Of a stretch of DNA of 64,000 nucleotides, positions 18,568 through 27,730 are shown piece after piece. This DNA comes from Pacificimonas sp963710205. GTDB taxonomy: Bacteria > Pseudomonadota > Alphaproteobacteria > Sphingomonadales > Sphingomonadaceae. Position 1 is the first letter of the stretch; every line of letters starts with the position of its first letter. The translations under genes were made by a program, and so were the position numbers. The stretch lies in the NCBI GenBank assembly GCA_963710205.1, contig CAVPZG010000005.1, positions 558,001-622,000 on the forward strand, given 5' to 3'. The notes under the pieces are model-generated. The model saw nothing but the letters and a program-made list of their open reading frames with translations, did no database searches and was not told the DNA's origin.

Positions 18568-20640
18568 ATGCGCCCCGAAGCTCTCAACCCCCTGTTCGCC
18601 ACTATCGACACGCTCGACGGTGTCGGACCGCGCCTGAAAAAGCAGCTGGCAAAGCTGAAGATAGAACGGGTGGTGGACCTGATCCACCATCTGCCCGTGC
18701 AGCACATTCCGCGCGTTCATGTCGCACGGCTGGAGCCCGCCATGACGGGTCAGGTCGTTATCGCCGAGGTTACGGTCCGGCACATCGACGATGGCGATGG
18801 CCGTCGTCCCACCCGTGTGCGGGCGGTGGACAGCGCGGGAACGCCGGTGTCGCTGGTCTATTTCCATGACCGCGGCTACGCGCGCCAGATCCTGCCACCG
18901 GGCGAGACCCGCGTCATATCCGGGCGGCTGGAAAGCTATGGCGACCAGCTTCAGATCGCACATCCGGACCATGTGGTAACGCCCGGAAAGGCAGCGGATA
19001 TTCCGGAGCGCGAAGCCGTCTATCCACTGACCGAGGGACTGACGAACAAGCGTCTTGCCGGCTTTGCCAAAGCGGCGCTTGCCGCGTTGCCCGACATTGG
19101 CGAATGGGCGGACCGCAATTTCGTGAAGGCGCAGGGCTGGCCCGACTGGCAGACGGCGCTGCGGCAGGCGCATGCGGCGGAAAACGAGGAACGGGCAAAA
19201 GCGCGGCTTGCCTATGACGAATTGCTTGCGAACCAAGTGGCCCTGCTGTCCATCCGGGCGGCGTCGCGGCAGCGGCGGGGCAGGGCGCTGAAGGGCGATG
19301 ACCGGCTGCTGACGAAATTCCGCGCCGGGCTGCCGTACCGGCTGACCGGAGCGCAGGAGCGCGCCATTGCGGAAATCCTGGGCGATCTGGGGCAGGAGGC
19401 GCCGATGCTGCGTCTGCTGCAGGGCGACGTCGGCAGCGGCAAGACCGCCGTTGCGCTGGCGGCCATGCTGCGCGCCGTGGAGGCGGGCGGGCAGGCGGCC
19501 ATGCTCGCGCCGACGGAACTGCTGGCGCGGCAGCATCATATGACCCTGACCGAGATGCTGACGGGGCTGGACCTGCGCTGCGCCATTCTGACGGGCCGGG
19601 AAAAGGGCGCGAAACGGAATGCGCTCTACGCGGAACTCGCGGCGGGGCAGATTGATATACTGGTCGGCACGCACGCGATTTTCCAGGATGCCGTCACCTA
19701 CAAGGATCTGGCGTTTGCGGTCATTGACGAGCAGCACCGCTTTGGCGTGAACCAGCGGATGGCGCTGACCTCGAAAGCGAAGATACCGCCGCACCTCCTG
19801 GTGATGACGGCCACGCCGATCCCGCGAACGCTGACGCTGACACAGTTTGGCGAGATGGACGAGTCCCGTCTCGACCAGATGCCACCCGGGCGCGAACCTG
19901 TGGAAACCCGCGTCATCAGCCAGGAGCGGCTGACCGATGTCGTCGAAAGCACGGGCCGGCTGATGGATGCCGGCGGCAGGGCCTATTGGGTTTGCCCGCT
20001 GGTCGAGGAAAACCAGGCCGCCGGCGAACTCGCGGCTGCGGAAGCGCGCTATGCCCTGCTCAAGGAGAGGTTCGGGGCGGAGACCGTCGGGCTGGTGCAC
20101 GGCCAGATGCCGGGGCCCGACAAGGATGCCGTCATGGCGGCGTTCGCAGCGGGCGACATAAAACTGCTGGTCGCCACGACGGTCATCGAGGTCGGTGTGA
20201 ATGTGCCGGAGGCGACGCTGATGGTGATCGAGCAGGCGGAACGCTTTGGCCTTGCCCAGCTGCACCAGCTGCGCGGCCGTGTGGGCAGGGGCGGCGGGAA
20301 GTCCGTTTGCCTGCTGCTGCGCGCGCCCGAGATCAGCGAAACCGCACGCGAACGTCTGACGCTGATCCGCGGGACCAATGACGGTTTCGAGATCGCCGAA
20401 AAGGATCTGGAACTGCGCGGCGGCGGCGAACTGTTGGGAACGCGCCAGTCCGGCGAAGGCAGTTACCGCGTTGCCACGCCCGAGGACATCATGCGCCTTG
20501 CCGATCCGGCACGGGCGGATGCGAAACTGTTCCTGGAGCACGAGGGCGGCTTTGACGAAAGCCCGCGCGGTGAAGCCATGCGCGCCCTTTTGTACCTGTT
20601 CGAAAGAGACGCCGCCGTACCCCTGCTGAGGTCCGGCTGA
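18568..20640 (+). CDS. recG: ATP-dependent DNA helicase RecG
   Basis: Branch-migration helicase acting on stalled forks and Holliday junctions, 690 residues. An N-terminal wedge domain (from GVGPRLKKQLAKL, then an OB fold around YFHDRGYARQILPPG), helicase motif I LLQGDVGSGKTAVALAA, motif II VIDEQHRFGVNQR, MTATPIPRTLTLT, and motif VI LHQLRGRVGRGG. Full length for the family. It ends 2 bp before the convergent sugar-phosphate transferase gene. Confidence 0.96.
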   Translation: MRPEALNPLFATIDTLDGVGPRLKKQLAKLKIERVVDLIHHLPVQHIPRVHVARLEPAMTGQVVIAEVTVRHIDDGDGRRPTRVRAVDSAGTPVSLVYFHDRGYARQILPPGETRVISGRLESYGDQLQIAHPDHVVTPGKAADIPEREAVYPLTEGLTNKRLAGFAKAALAALPDIGEWADRNFVKAQGWPDWQTALRQAHAAENEERAKARLAYDELLANQVALLSIRAASRQRRGRALKGDDRLLTKFRAGLPYRLTGAQERAIAEILGDLGQEAPMLRLLQGDVGSGKTAVALAAMLRAVEAGGQAAMLAPTELLARQHHMTLTEMLTGLDLRCAILTGREKGAKRNALYAELAAGQIDILVGTHAIFQDAVTYKDLAFAVIDEQHRFGVNQRMALTSKAKIPPHLLVMTATPIPRTLTLTQFGEMDESRLDQMPPGREPVETRVISQERLTDVVESTGRLMDAGGRAYWVCPLVEENQAAGELAAAEARYALLKERFGAETVGLVHGQMPGPDKDAVMAAFAAGDIKLLVATTVIEVGVNVPEATLMVIEQAERFGLAQLHQLRGRVGRGGGKSVCLLLRAPEISETARERLTLIRGTNDGFEIAEKDLELRGGGELLGTRQSGEGSYRVATPEDIMRLADPARADAKLFLEHEGGFDESPRGEAMRALLYLFERDAAVPLLRSG

Positions 20641-20642
20641 CG

Positions 20643-21986
20643 CTATTTGGAACCAAATCCCGTCGCCATGATCGTAATGGTGCGAAGCGCAATCACCATG
20701 TCAAGCCAGGCGGAGAAGTTCTTGATATAATAGAAATCATAGTGCAATTTTTCGCGCACGTCATCGAGTTCGGCGACATGGCCCTGATTGACCTGTGCCC
20801 AGCCCGTTATGCCGGGGCGCACGATGTGGCGATAGGAATAGAATGGAAGCTTCTTTTCATACCATTCGGCCAGATCAAGAGCTTCGGGACGCGGTCCGAT
20901 AATGCTCATGTCCCCCTTCAGCACGTTCAGAAGCTGGGGGATTTCATCAATGCGCGACCGGCGGAGAAACCGGCCGAACGACGTGATCCGGTCGTCATTG
21001 GTTTTTGTTTTCGCGGCCTCGCGCCGGGCCTCCTCGTCATGGGTTTTGTCACAGGGACCGCTATCCGCCTTCATGGTCCGGAATTTCATCACGGAGAAGT
21101 GGCGGCCCTGATATCCCATGCGGTGCTGGCGATACAATATGGGACCCGGCGACGTGAGCTTGATGAGTGGCCCGATGATGACAAAAGCAAGGAGGACCAG
21201 CGGCAGCGCCAACAGCGCCGTGACAAAATCCGCAACCCGCTTCACGCTGCGATAATTGAGATTGGGCAGCAGGGAGCCAAAGCTGTTTTCCGAAAGATGT
21301 TCGATCTGAACCCGGCCCTCGATCGATTCCCTGAGCTGTTTGGTATGATAGACGGCGTGACCGGAAATGGCCGCCTCCGCGATCATTCGTTCCCAGTCGT
21401 CGGCCAGATCGGCGCGCAGATCCGCGACGACAATCGCGCCGGGTTCCTGCGGAAACACCGGTTCCTGCAGGAACATGATATCCAGATCGCTTCGTTCCGC
21501 CATCCACGTCACGTTTCCAAAAGGAACGACGTAGAAACGCTGCCGACCGACACGCCGGGAATAGCGGCAGACGAGCAGGAAAAACGCGATGGCGATCGCG
21601 AAGCTGAGACCGAAGAGCAGCCGGGAATATCCAAGGCGGGCAAAGAAAAATACCAACAGGACAATGCCATAGCTAATCAGGAAACTCGGCACGACATAGG
21701 CGAAGCGCTGTATGCCGGGAAATACGTCGAACCTTCTGAAAAAGAAGATGCCGCCGATAACGCTTATCGTTGCGCCAACCGCCGTCATCTGCGTGGGCGC
21801 GTGGCGCAATTCGAGCGGCATATATTCGAGGATGAAGCCAAGCGGAATGATGACCGCCGTCAAAACGCCGAGCAGATACTGGATCGCAGGATTCTGAAGC
21901 AGACCGCGCTCGGCAAAGAGCGAGCGTTTGGAAGGAGCAAAGTCCCTGCGCGCCTTCATTCTGCCAAGATCATTCACTGCATTCAC
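20643..21986 (-). CDS. Polyprenyl-phosphate sugar-phosphate transferase (exopolysaccharide initiation)
   Basis: Membrane enzyme of the bacterial sugar transferase (PHPT) family, starting polysaccharide repeat units on undecaprenyl phosphate. 447 residues: four N-terminal TM helices (residues 35-150), a CoA-binding-like middle domain, a membrane segment (ALLALPLVLLAFVIIGPLI), and the catalytic domain with SPGPILYRQHRMGYQG, MKFRTM, the DE pair in RRSRIDEIPQLLNVLKGDMS and IIGPRPEALDLAEWY. No other polysaccharide genes are adjacent. The sugar is not predictable. ATG 21986 is one of two near-N-terminal candidates. Confidence 0.87.
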   Translation of the reverse strand: MNAVNDLGRMKARRDFAPSKRSLFAERGLLQNPAIQYLLGVLTAVIIPLGFILEYMPLELRHAPTQMTAVGATISVIGGIFFFRRFDVFPGIQRFAYVVPSFLISYGIVLLVFFFARLGYSRLLFGLSFAIAIAFFLLVCRYSRRVGRQRFYVVPFGNVTWMAERSDLDIMFLQEPVFPQEPGAIVVADLRADLADDWERMIAEAAISGHAVYHTKQLRESIEGRVQIEHLSENSFGSLLPNLNYRSVKRVADFVTALLALPLVLLAFVIIGPLIKLTSPGPILYRQHRMGYQGRHFSVMKFRTMKADSGPCDKTHDEEARREAAKTKTNDDRITSFGRFLRRSRIDEIPQLLNVLKGDMSIIGPRPEALDLAEWYEKKLPFYSYRHIVRPGITGWAQVNQGHVAELDDVREKLHYDFYYIKNFSAWLDMVIALRTITIMATGFGSK

Positions 21987-22108
21987 CTATCCGTCACGGC
22001 ATTCCGCACAAGGAGGCCGCAAACTGCCTGGCAGATGGAACTAAAACGCTCCGGTTGTCGCCTGGTATAACGACAGTACCAGCCTTGTCCAAATTTTGAG
22101 CTTCTATT

Positions 22109-23332
22109 TCAGCGCCGATATACAACACCATGCCGTTTTTTTCCGGCAGAAACCCGTGTTTCCAACTCCTGGCCGACGAGGATGGTTTCATCACTGACCT
22201 GCTCGCCATCGATGCGCGCACCGCCGCCCTGGACGAGGCGCCGCGCTTCCCCCTTTGAACCGGCAAACGACAAACCGATGAGCGCGTCGACAATCGTCAC
22301 CGGTTCATGAACGTCGAATGAGGGGAGGTCCTCTCCCGCGCCGCCGCTGCCGAACGTTTCCTTCGCGGTCGCGCCGGCCGATATGGCGGCGGCCTCTCCA
22401 CGGCAAAGCGCCGTCGCGGCATTGGCGAGAATTTCCTTGGCGCTGTTGATTTCCGCACCTTCCAGAGCCTCCAGCCGCGCGATTTCATCGAGGTCAACAT
22501 CCGTGAACAAACGCAGGAACCGCCCGACATCGGCATCCTGCGTGTTCCTCCAGAACTGCCAGTAATCGTAATTGGGCAGCTGACCCTCGTTAAGCCACAC
22601 CGCACCGGAAGCGGTCTTGCCCATTTTCTTGCCATCCGCGGTCGTGACCAGCGGCGTTGTCAGGCCATAAGCCTGGCCGCCCTCGACACGGCGCACCAGC
22701 TCCAGGCCATTGACGATATTCCCCCACTGGTCACTGCCACCCATCTGCAGGATGCAGTCGTCGCGGCGGAACAATTCCAGGAAATCATAACCCTGCAGGA
22801 TCATGTAGTTGAATTCGAGGAACGTGAGCGGCTGTTCGCGGTCCAGGCGCAATTTGACACTGTCGAAGGTCATCATGCGGTTGATGGTGAAATGCCTGCC
22901 GATATCGCGCAGGAACGGGATATATTCGAGCTTTGAAAGCCAGTCGTCATTGTTGACCATGACGGCATCCGTGGGACCGTCGCCAAATGTCAGAAAACGC
23001 TCGAACACCGTCCTGATCGAGGCAATGTTGGCATTGATGCCCGCATCGTCGAGGATGGCGCGGGATTCGTCCTTGCCGGACGGGTCGCCGACCTTGGTCG
23101 TTCCGCCGCCCATCAGCACGATGGGCCTGTGCCCGGCCTGCTGCAGGCGGCGCAGCATCATGATCTGGACAAGGTTGCCGATATGCAGCGAGGGGGCCGT
23201 GGCATCGAAGCCGATATAGCCCGTGATGGGGGCAGCGGATGCTTTGGCATCCAGCCCCTCGGCATCGGTGATCTGATGGATATAGCCGCGCTCGTTCAGC
23301 AGCTTTAGAAGGTCTGATGTGTAAGTCGTCAT
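22109..23332 (-). CDS. tyrS: Tyrosine-tRNA ligase
   Basis: Class I synthetase of 407 residues. HIGH-type motif SLHIGNLVQIMML, Tyr-pocket GFDATAPS and QMGGSDQWGNIVNG, KMSKS-type KKMGKTASGAVWL, and a C-terminal S4 RNA-binding domain (GSKGEARRLVQGGGARIDGE). ATG 23332 starts MTTYTSDLLKLLNERGYI, which is canonical. It is divergent from anmK with 32 bp between them, matching the common anmK-tyrS pairing. Confidence 0.97.
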   Translation of the reverse strand: MTTYTSDLLKLLNERGYIHQITDAEGLDAKASAAPITGYIGFDATAPSLHIGNLVQIMMLRRLQQAGHRPIVLMGGGTTKVGDPSGKDESRAILDDAGINANIASIRTVFERFLTFGDGPTDAVMVNNDDWLSKLEYIPFLRDIGRHFTINRMMTFDSVKLRLDREQPLTFLEFNYMILQGYDFLELFRRDDCILQMGGSDQWGNIVNGLELVRRVEGGQAYGLTTPLVTTADGKKMGKTASGAVWLNEGQLPNYDYWQFWRNTQDADVGRFLRLFTDVDLDEIARLEALEGAEINSAKEILANAATALCRGEAAAISAGATAKETFGSGGAGEDLPSFDVHEPVTIVDALIGLSFAGSKGEARRLVQGGGARIDGEQVSDETILVGQELETRVSAGKKRHGVVYRR

Positions 23333-23364
23333 GATGGCGGCGCGCCTAGCACAGGGGACTTCCC

Positions 23365-24447
23365 ATGAGTAGCCGCCTTTACCATGCGGTCGGCCTGATG
23401 TCCGGCACGTCGATGGATGGCATCGATGCCGCGTTGATCGAGACGGATGGGGAAGCGCATATCCGCCCGCTCGGCTTCGCCACCCACCCTTATGATGCGG
23501 AAACCCGTGCGATGATCCGGTCGGCGATCGATGCCGCCCTGACAGAAGCTGCGCCCCGGCATGGCGATCCCTATGACGCGCTTTCCCGCAGGCTGACCAT
23601 GCTGCACGCAGAAGCGGTCGGCGCGCTTGGCGAAGGCGCGGATGTCGTCGGCTTTCACGGCCACACGCTGGCGCACCGGCCGGAGCGTGGCTGGACCTGG
23701 CAGATCGGCGACGGCGCGCTGCTGGCACAGCTTGTTCGGACGCCGGTCGTCGATGACCTGAGAAGCGCGGATGTCGCGGCAGGCGGGCAGGGCGCGCCGC
23801 TGCTTCCCGCCTATCACCGCGCATTGGCCGCTGCGGTCGAGCGGCCAGTCGGCATTCTCAACCTGGGCGGGGTCGCCAACCTGACCTGGCTTGGCGAAGA
23901 CGGTGAGCTGATCGCCTTCGATACCGGGCCGGGCAATGCGCTGATCGATGACTGGGTTTCGGAAAACACAGGATATTCATATGACAAGGACGGCATGTTG
24001 GCAGCGGGCGGGAACATTCGCGACGACGTCCTGGCAGCCATGCTCGACCTTGACTGGTTTGATCGGCCGCCACCCAAATCCCTCGACCGCCATGATTTTT
24101 CGATATCGGCGGTGCGCGGGCTGTCCGCCGGAGATGGTGCCGCAACGCTGACCGCGTTCACCGCCGAGACCGTCAGGCTGGCCCTGCTACACCCGCCAGC
24201 GCCTCCGAAACGCCTGCTGGTGACGGGGGGAGGGCGTCACAATCCCGTGCTCATGCAGATGATCGCCGAGCGGACGGGGCTGACAACGGAATCCGTCGAA
24301 AGGGCGGGATGGAATGGCGACGCCATGGAGGCGGAGGGCTTTGCCTGGCTGGCCGTCCGTCACCTGCGCAATCTGCCGACAAGCTTTCCGGAGATCAGTG
24401 GCCCCCGGGAGCCAGTGACTGGCGGGAAGCTACACGCCCCGAACTAA
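23365..24447 (+). CDS. anmK: Anhydro-N-acetylmuramic acid kinase
   Basis: Converts 1,6-anhydro-MurNAc from peptidoglycan turnover to MurNAc-6-phosphate (cell-wall recycling). 360 residues with the ATPase-fold signatures GLMSGTSMDGIDAAL at the N-terminus, QGAPLLPAYHRAL, GVANLTWLG, DTGPGNALIDDW and GGGRHNPVLM. Its stop overlaps the stop of the convergent hydrolase gene (CTAA). MurQ, the next enzyme, is not in the window. The lytic transglycosylase and carboxypeptidase genes near 40-43 kb could feed the same turnover route. Confidence 0.95.
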   Translation: MSSRLYHAVGLMSGTSMDGIDAALIETDGEAHIRPLGFATHPYDAETRAMIRSAIDAALTEAAPRHGDPYDALSRRLTMLHAEAVGALGEGADVVGFHGHTLAHRPERGWTWQIGDGALLAQLVRTPVVDDLRSADVAAGGQGAPLLPAYHRALAAAVERPVGILNLGGVANLTWLGEDGELIAFDTGPGNALIDDWVSENTGYSYDKDGMLAAGGNIRDDVLAAMLDLDWFDRPPPKSLDRHDFSISAVRGLSAGDGAATLTAFTAETVRLALLHPPAPPKRLLVTGGGRHNPVLMQMIAERTGLTTESVERAGWNGDAMEAEGFAWLAVRHLRNLPTSFPEISGPREPVTGGKLHAPN

Positions 24448-25097
24448 CGCGCCAGATCCGTTGACAGGCGCATGTCGACATAATTGTCGACGATGGCCAT
24501 CAGCTCCTCGCGCTCGTTCTGGAAGAAATGGTTCGCGCCCTCCATCACCTTGTGCGTGATCGTGATGTGCTTTTGCGTCATAAGCTTGTCGACCAGCTTC
24601 TGCACGCCGGACATGGTGACCACCTCGTCCTGGCTGCCGTTGATGATGATGCCGGAGGACGGGCAGGGGGCGAGAAAACCGAAATCATACATGTTCGCGG
24701 GCGGCGCGATGGAAATGAAGCCGCGGATTTCCGGGCGGCGCATGAGGAGCTGCATGCCGATCCACGCGCCGAAGCTGTGTCCGCCGACCCAGGTGAACGG
24801 CGCTTCGGGATTGAACTGCTGCACCCAGTCGAGTGCGCTGGCGGCGTCCGACAGCTCGCCAATGCCATTGTCGAATTCGCCCTGGCTTTTGCCGACGCCG
24901 CGAAAATTGAAACGCAGGGTCGCAAATCCGCGCTTTGCGAAGCTCTTGTAGAGCGCCATCGTTATGGCGTCGTTCATGGTCCCGCCCGCCTGCGGATGTG
25001 GGTGCAGAATGATGGCGACGGGGACACGGGCAGCGCGGCCAGGCGTATAACGACCTTCCAGACGGCCCTCGGGGCCGGGGATGATAACTTCAGGCAT
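24444..25097 (-). CDS. Alpha/beta hydrolase, dienelactone-hydrolase-like
   Basis: 217 residues with a compact alpha/beta hydrolase fold: VAIILHPHPQAGGTMND (oxyanion region), FNFRGVGKSQGEFDNG, nucleophile elbow GGHSFGAWIG with catalytic Ser, and a C-terminal His in EGANHFF. Proteins of this type are often found beside iron-sulfur genes in alphaproteobacteria, as here upstream and divergent from two cysteine desulfurases. Substrate unknown. Confidence 0.75.
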   Translation of the reverse strand: MPEVIIPGPEGRLEGRYTPGRAARVPVAIILHPHPQAGGTMNDAITMALYKSFAKRGFATLRFNFRGVGKSQGEFDNGIGELSDAASALDWVQQFNPEAPFTWVGGHSFGAWIGMQLLMRRPEIRGFISIAPPANMYDFGFLAPCPSSGIIINGSQDEVVTMSGVQKLVDKLMTQKHITITHKVMEGANHFFQNEREELMAIVDNYVDMRLSTDLAR

Positions 25098-25189
25098 GGG
25101 GCGGAAACTTTCGGGATTGCGGTGGTGCGATATTCTGGACCGTGTCTATATAGGAGAGAGCCCCCGAACCTCAACTGGATTGCGCCATC

Positions 25190-26268
25190 CTGAACGGCAA
25201 GACGACATATCTGGACTGGAACGCCACCGCGCCGATGCGCGCCGAGGCGATCACGGCGATGCAGGCGGCTGCCGAAAGCTGGGCGAACCCGTCCTCCGTC
25301 CACGCGGCCGGACGCCGGGCGAAGGGCGCGCTCGAATCCGCACGGGAGACGATCGGCCACGCCCTCGGCGCGCTGCCGTCGCAGCTGATTTTCACCAGCG
25401 GCGGCACGGAAGCGCTGGCGCTGGCGCTGCGGGGAATGCGACGGACCGGACGCTGATTTCGGCGGTGGAGCATAGCGCGGTCCTGGAGGCGGCCCCCGAG
25501 GCGACGCGCATCGCCGTCGACGGGAGCGGTGTCATCGATCTCAACTGTCTTGCCGACCTGATGGACGGCAGCCCCGCGCTCGTCGCCGTCATGCACGCCA
25601 ACAACGAAACGGGCGTCATCCAGCCCATCGCCGAGATCTACGAGATTGTGCAAGCGGCGGGCGGACGGCTGCTGGTGGACGCGGTTCAGACCGCGGGGAA
25701 GTTGCCGCTGCCGCCAGCGGATTTCCTGGCGGTGTCCGCGCACAAACTGGGTGGTCCGCCGGGCGTCGGCGCGCTTGTCGCGCGGTGCGCGGAGGATTTG
25801 CAGGCGATCCAGAAGGGCGGCGGGCAGGAGCGGGGGCTGCGCGGCGGGACAGAGAACCTGCCGGGCGTTGCGGGCTTTGCGGCAGCGCTGCAGGCTGCGG
25901 ACCGGGACTGGCTGGTCGGGGCGGAAACGCGGCGCGACCGGCTGGAAAGCGAACTGGCCCGCTTTGGCGCGCAGATATTCGGCGCCGATGTGGCGCGGGT
26001 TGCGAATTGCAGCATGATCCGGATGCCGGGCGTCGCCGCCTCGACACAGCTCATCAGTCTCGACATGGCCGGCTTCGCGATTTCCAGCGGCGCGGCCTGC
26101 TCTTCCGGCAAGGTTGGTCGAAGCCATGTTCTGACGGCCATGGGCGTTGCGCCGGCCGCCGCGGGCGAGGCCATCCGGGTGAGTACGGGCTGGACCACGA
26201 CGGACGCGGAAATCGACGGCTTTTGCGAAGCGTGGAAAGCGCTTGCCGCGCGGAAGGCCGCCGCATGA
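25190..26268 (+). CDS. Cysteine desulfurase / class V aminotransferase, first copy (frameshift at 25431-25434; no canonical start)
   Basis: PLP enzyme mobilising sulfur from cysteine. N-terminal KTTYLDWNATAPMRAEA, FTSGGTEALALAL, NNETGVIQPIAEI, PLP-Lys in AVSAHKLGGPPGVGAL, and active-site Cys in SSGAACSSGKVGRSH. The frame shifts in GGGG at 25431-25434; one more G gives ALALRGNATDRTLISAVEH. No ATG, GTG or TTG precedes the conserved N-terminus after the in-frame stop at 25151; only CTG codons (25175, 25190) are available, so the start given is tentative and a second upstream indel is possible. It overlaps the next desulfurase by 4 bp. Either a live gene with sequence errors or a decaying paralogue of its neighbour. 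Confidence 0.75.
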
Positions 26269-27398
26269 GCATCTATCTGGACTATCAGGCGACCACGCCC
26301 GTGGATCCGGCGGTTCTTGCCGTCATGCAGCCCTACTGGACCGAGCAGTTCGGCAACCCCCACAGCGAGCATCGCCATGGCTGGCGGGCGGATGCCGGCA
26401 TTGCCATCGCGCGCGGCCAGGTCGCGCATCTGGTTGGCGCGAAAGAAGACTGGACTGTGTTCACGTCGGGAGCGACCGAGGCCAATAATCTTGCGCTGAA
26501 GGGGGCCGTGCAGGCCGCCCCGAAGGCCAGACGCCGGATCGTGACCGTCGCGACCGAGCATAGCTGCGTGCTGGAAAGCGCGCGCTGGCTGGAGAGGGAG
26601 GGATATGCGCTGACGATCCTGCCCGTGAAGGCGGATGGGCTCGTCGATCCGCAGGCGCTGGCGGATGCCTTGTCGGACGATGTCGCGCTCGTTTCCGTCA
26701 TGGCCGTCAATAACGAGATAGGCGTGATCCAGCCCATCGCTGAGCTTGCCGCGATCACGAAACGGGCAGGGGGACTGTTTCATACGGACGCGGCGCAGGC
26801 CTTCGGGAAAATCCCGATCGACGTCGAGGCCATGCGGATCGATCTGATGAGCATATCCGCGCACAAGATTTACGGACCGAAGGGCGTCGGCGCGTTGCTG
26901 GTGCGGCCCGGGACCCCGCTGGCGCCGCAGATGCACGGCGGCGGTCAGGAGGGCGGCGGACTGAGGTCCGGCACGCTCGCCCCGGCATTGATCGCCGGAC
27001 TGGGTAGCGCGGCTGCCCTTGCTGGAGAGATGATGTCCCGGGATGCCGAACAGGCACGCGCCTGCTTTGACCTTATGACGTCACTGTTACCGCAACCCTA
27101 TGAAATCAATGGATCGACCGAGACGCGCTGGCACGGCAACCTTAACATTAGCTTTCCCGGCATCGATGGATCCAGACTGATTTCCGACCTTCGCCGCCTG
27201 TCGGTTTCCTCTGGTGCGGCCTGTGCGAGTGCGGCCGGACGCAGCAGCCATGTGCTCGCGGCGCTCGGTCTGGGCAAGGAGGAAGCGTCGTCGACCTTGC
27301 GCATGGGATGGGGGCGGTTCACGACAGAGGATCAGATCAGGGAGGCCAGCGCGATGATCTCGGAAGCGATTGCCAGTCAGAAACGGCGCGCGGCGTGA
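26265..27398 (+). CDS. Cysteine desulfurase (IscS/NifS family), second copy
   Basis: 377 residues, intact. N-terminal MSIYLDYQATTPVDP, FTSGATEANNLALKG, PLP-binding Lys in SISAHKIYGPKGVGALLVR, and persulfide-forming Cys in VSSGAACASAAGRSSHVL. This is the IscS/NifS type. ATG overlaps the stop of the first copy (ATGA) and its stop overlaps the GTG start of the ferredoxin gene, so the three genes form one transcript for iron-sulfur cluster assembly. No scaffold or suf genes are visible in the window. Confidence 0.92.
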   Translation: MSIYLDYQATTPVDPAVLAVMQPYWTEQFGNPHSEHRHGWRADAGIAIARGQVAHLVGAKEDWTVFTSGATEANNLALKGAVQAAPKARRRIVTVATEHSCVLESARWLEREGYALTILPVKADGLVDPQALADALSDDVALVSVMAVNNEIGVIQPIAELAAITKRAGGLFHTDAAQAFGKIPIDVEAMRIDLMSISAHKIYGPKGVGALLVRPGTPLAPQMHGGGQEGGGLRSGTLAPALIAGLGSAAALAGEMMSRDAEQARACFDLMTSLLPQPYEINGSTETRWHGNLNISFPGIDGSRLISDLRRLSVSSGAACASAAGRSSHVLAALGLGKEEASSTLRMGWGRFTTEDQIREASAMISEAIASQKRRAA

Positions 27399-27727
27399 CG
27401 AAGGTGCGGTTTCTGAGCGCGGACGGCGAGCTTGCCGCGGAATGCGACGCACCGGCAGGGGAGCCGCTCCTGAAGCTCGGCCAGAATCTGGGAATGCCGC
27501 TCGAGGGCACTTGCGAGGGCCAGATGGCCTGCTCGACCTGTCACGTCCTGGTGACGAACATATCGGGGAAAGCGCCCGATCCGCCGCGTGAGGAGGAGGA
27601 GGACATACTCGACTTCGCCTATGGTGCGGCGCGGAATTCCCGGCTCGCCTGTCAGCTATACACATCGGCCGACCTTGAGGAGATCGAGGTGAAGATGCCC
27701 GGCGGCAGTGTGGACATGTCACGCTGA
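27395..27727 (+). CDS. [2Fe-2S] ferredoxin, adrenodoxin/ISC type
   Basis: 110-residue acidic electron carrier. Cluster ligands form the adrenodoxin pattern: Cys in GTCEGQMACSTCHVL (C-x5-C-x2-C) and a fourth Cys in SRLACQLY. The GTG start (27395) overlaps the stop of the desulfurase. Ferredoxins of this type give electrons for ISC-type cluster building or to P450s; the neighbouring desulfurases favour the former. It ends 3 bp before the convergent mazG stop. Confidence 0.92.
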   Translation: MTKVRFLSADGELAAECDAPAGEPLLKLGQNLGMPLEGTCEGQMACSTCHVLVTNISGKAPDPPREEEEDILDFAYGAARNSRLACQLYTSADLEEIEVKMPGGSVDMSR

Positions 27728-27730
27728 CGG

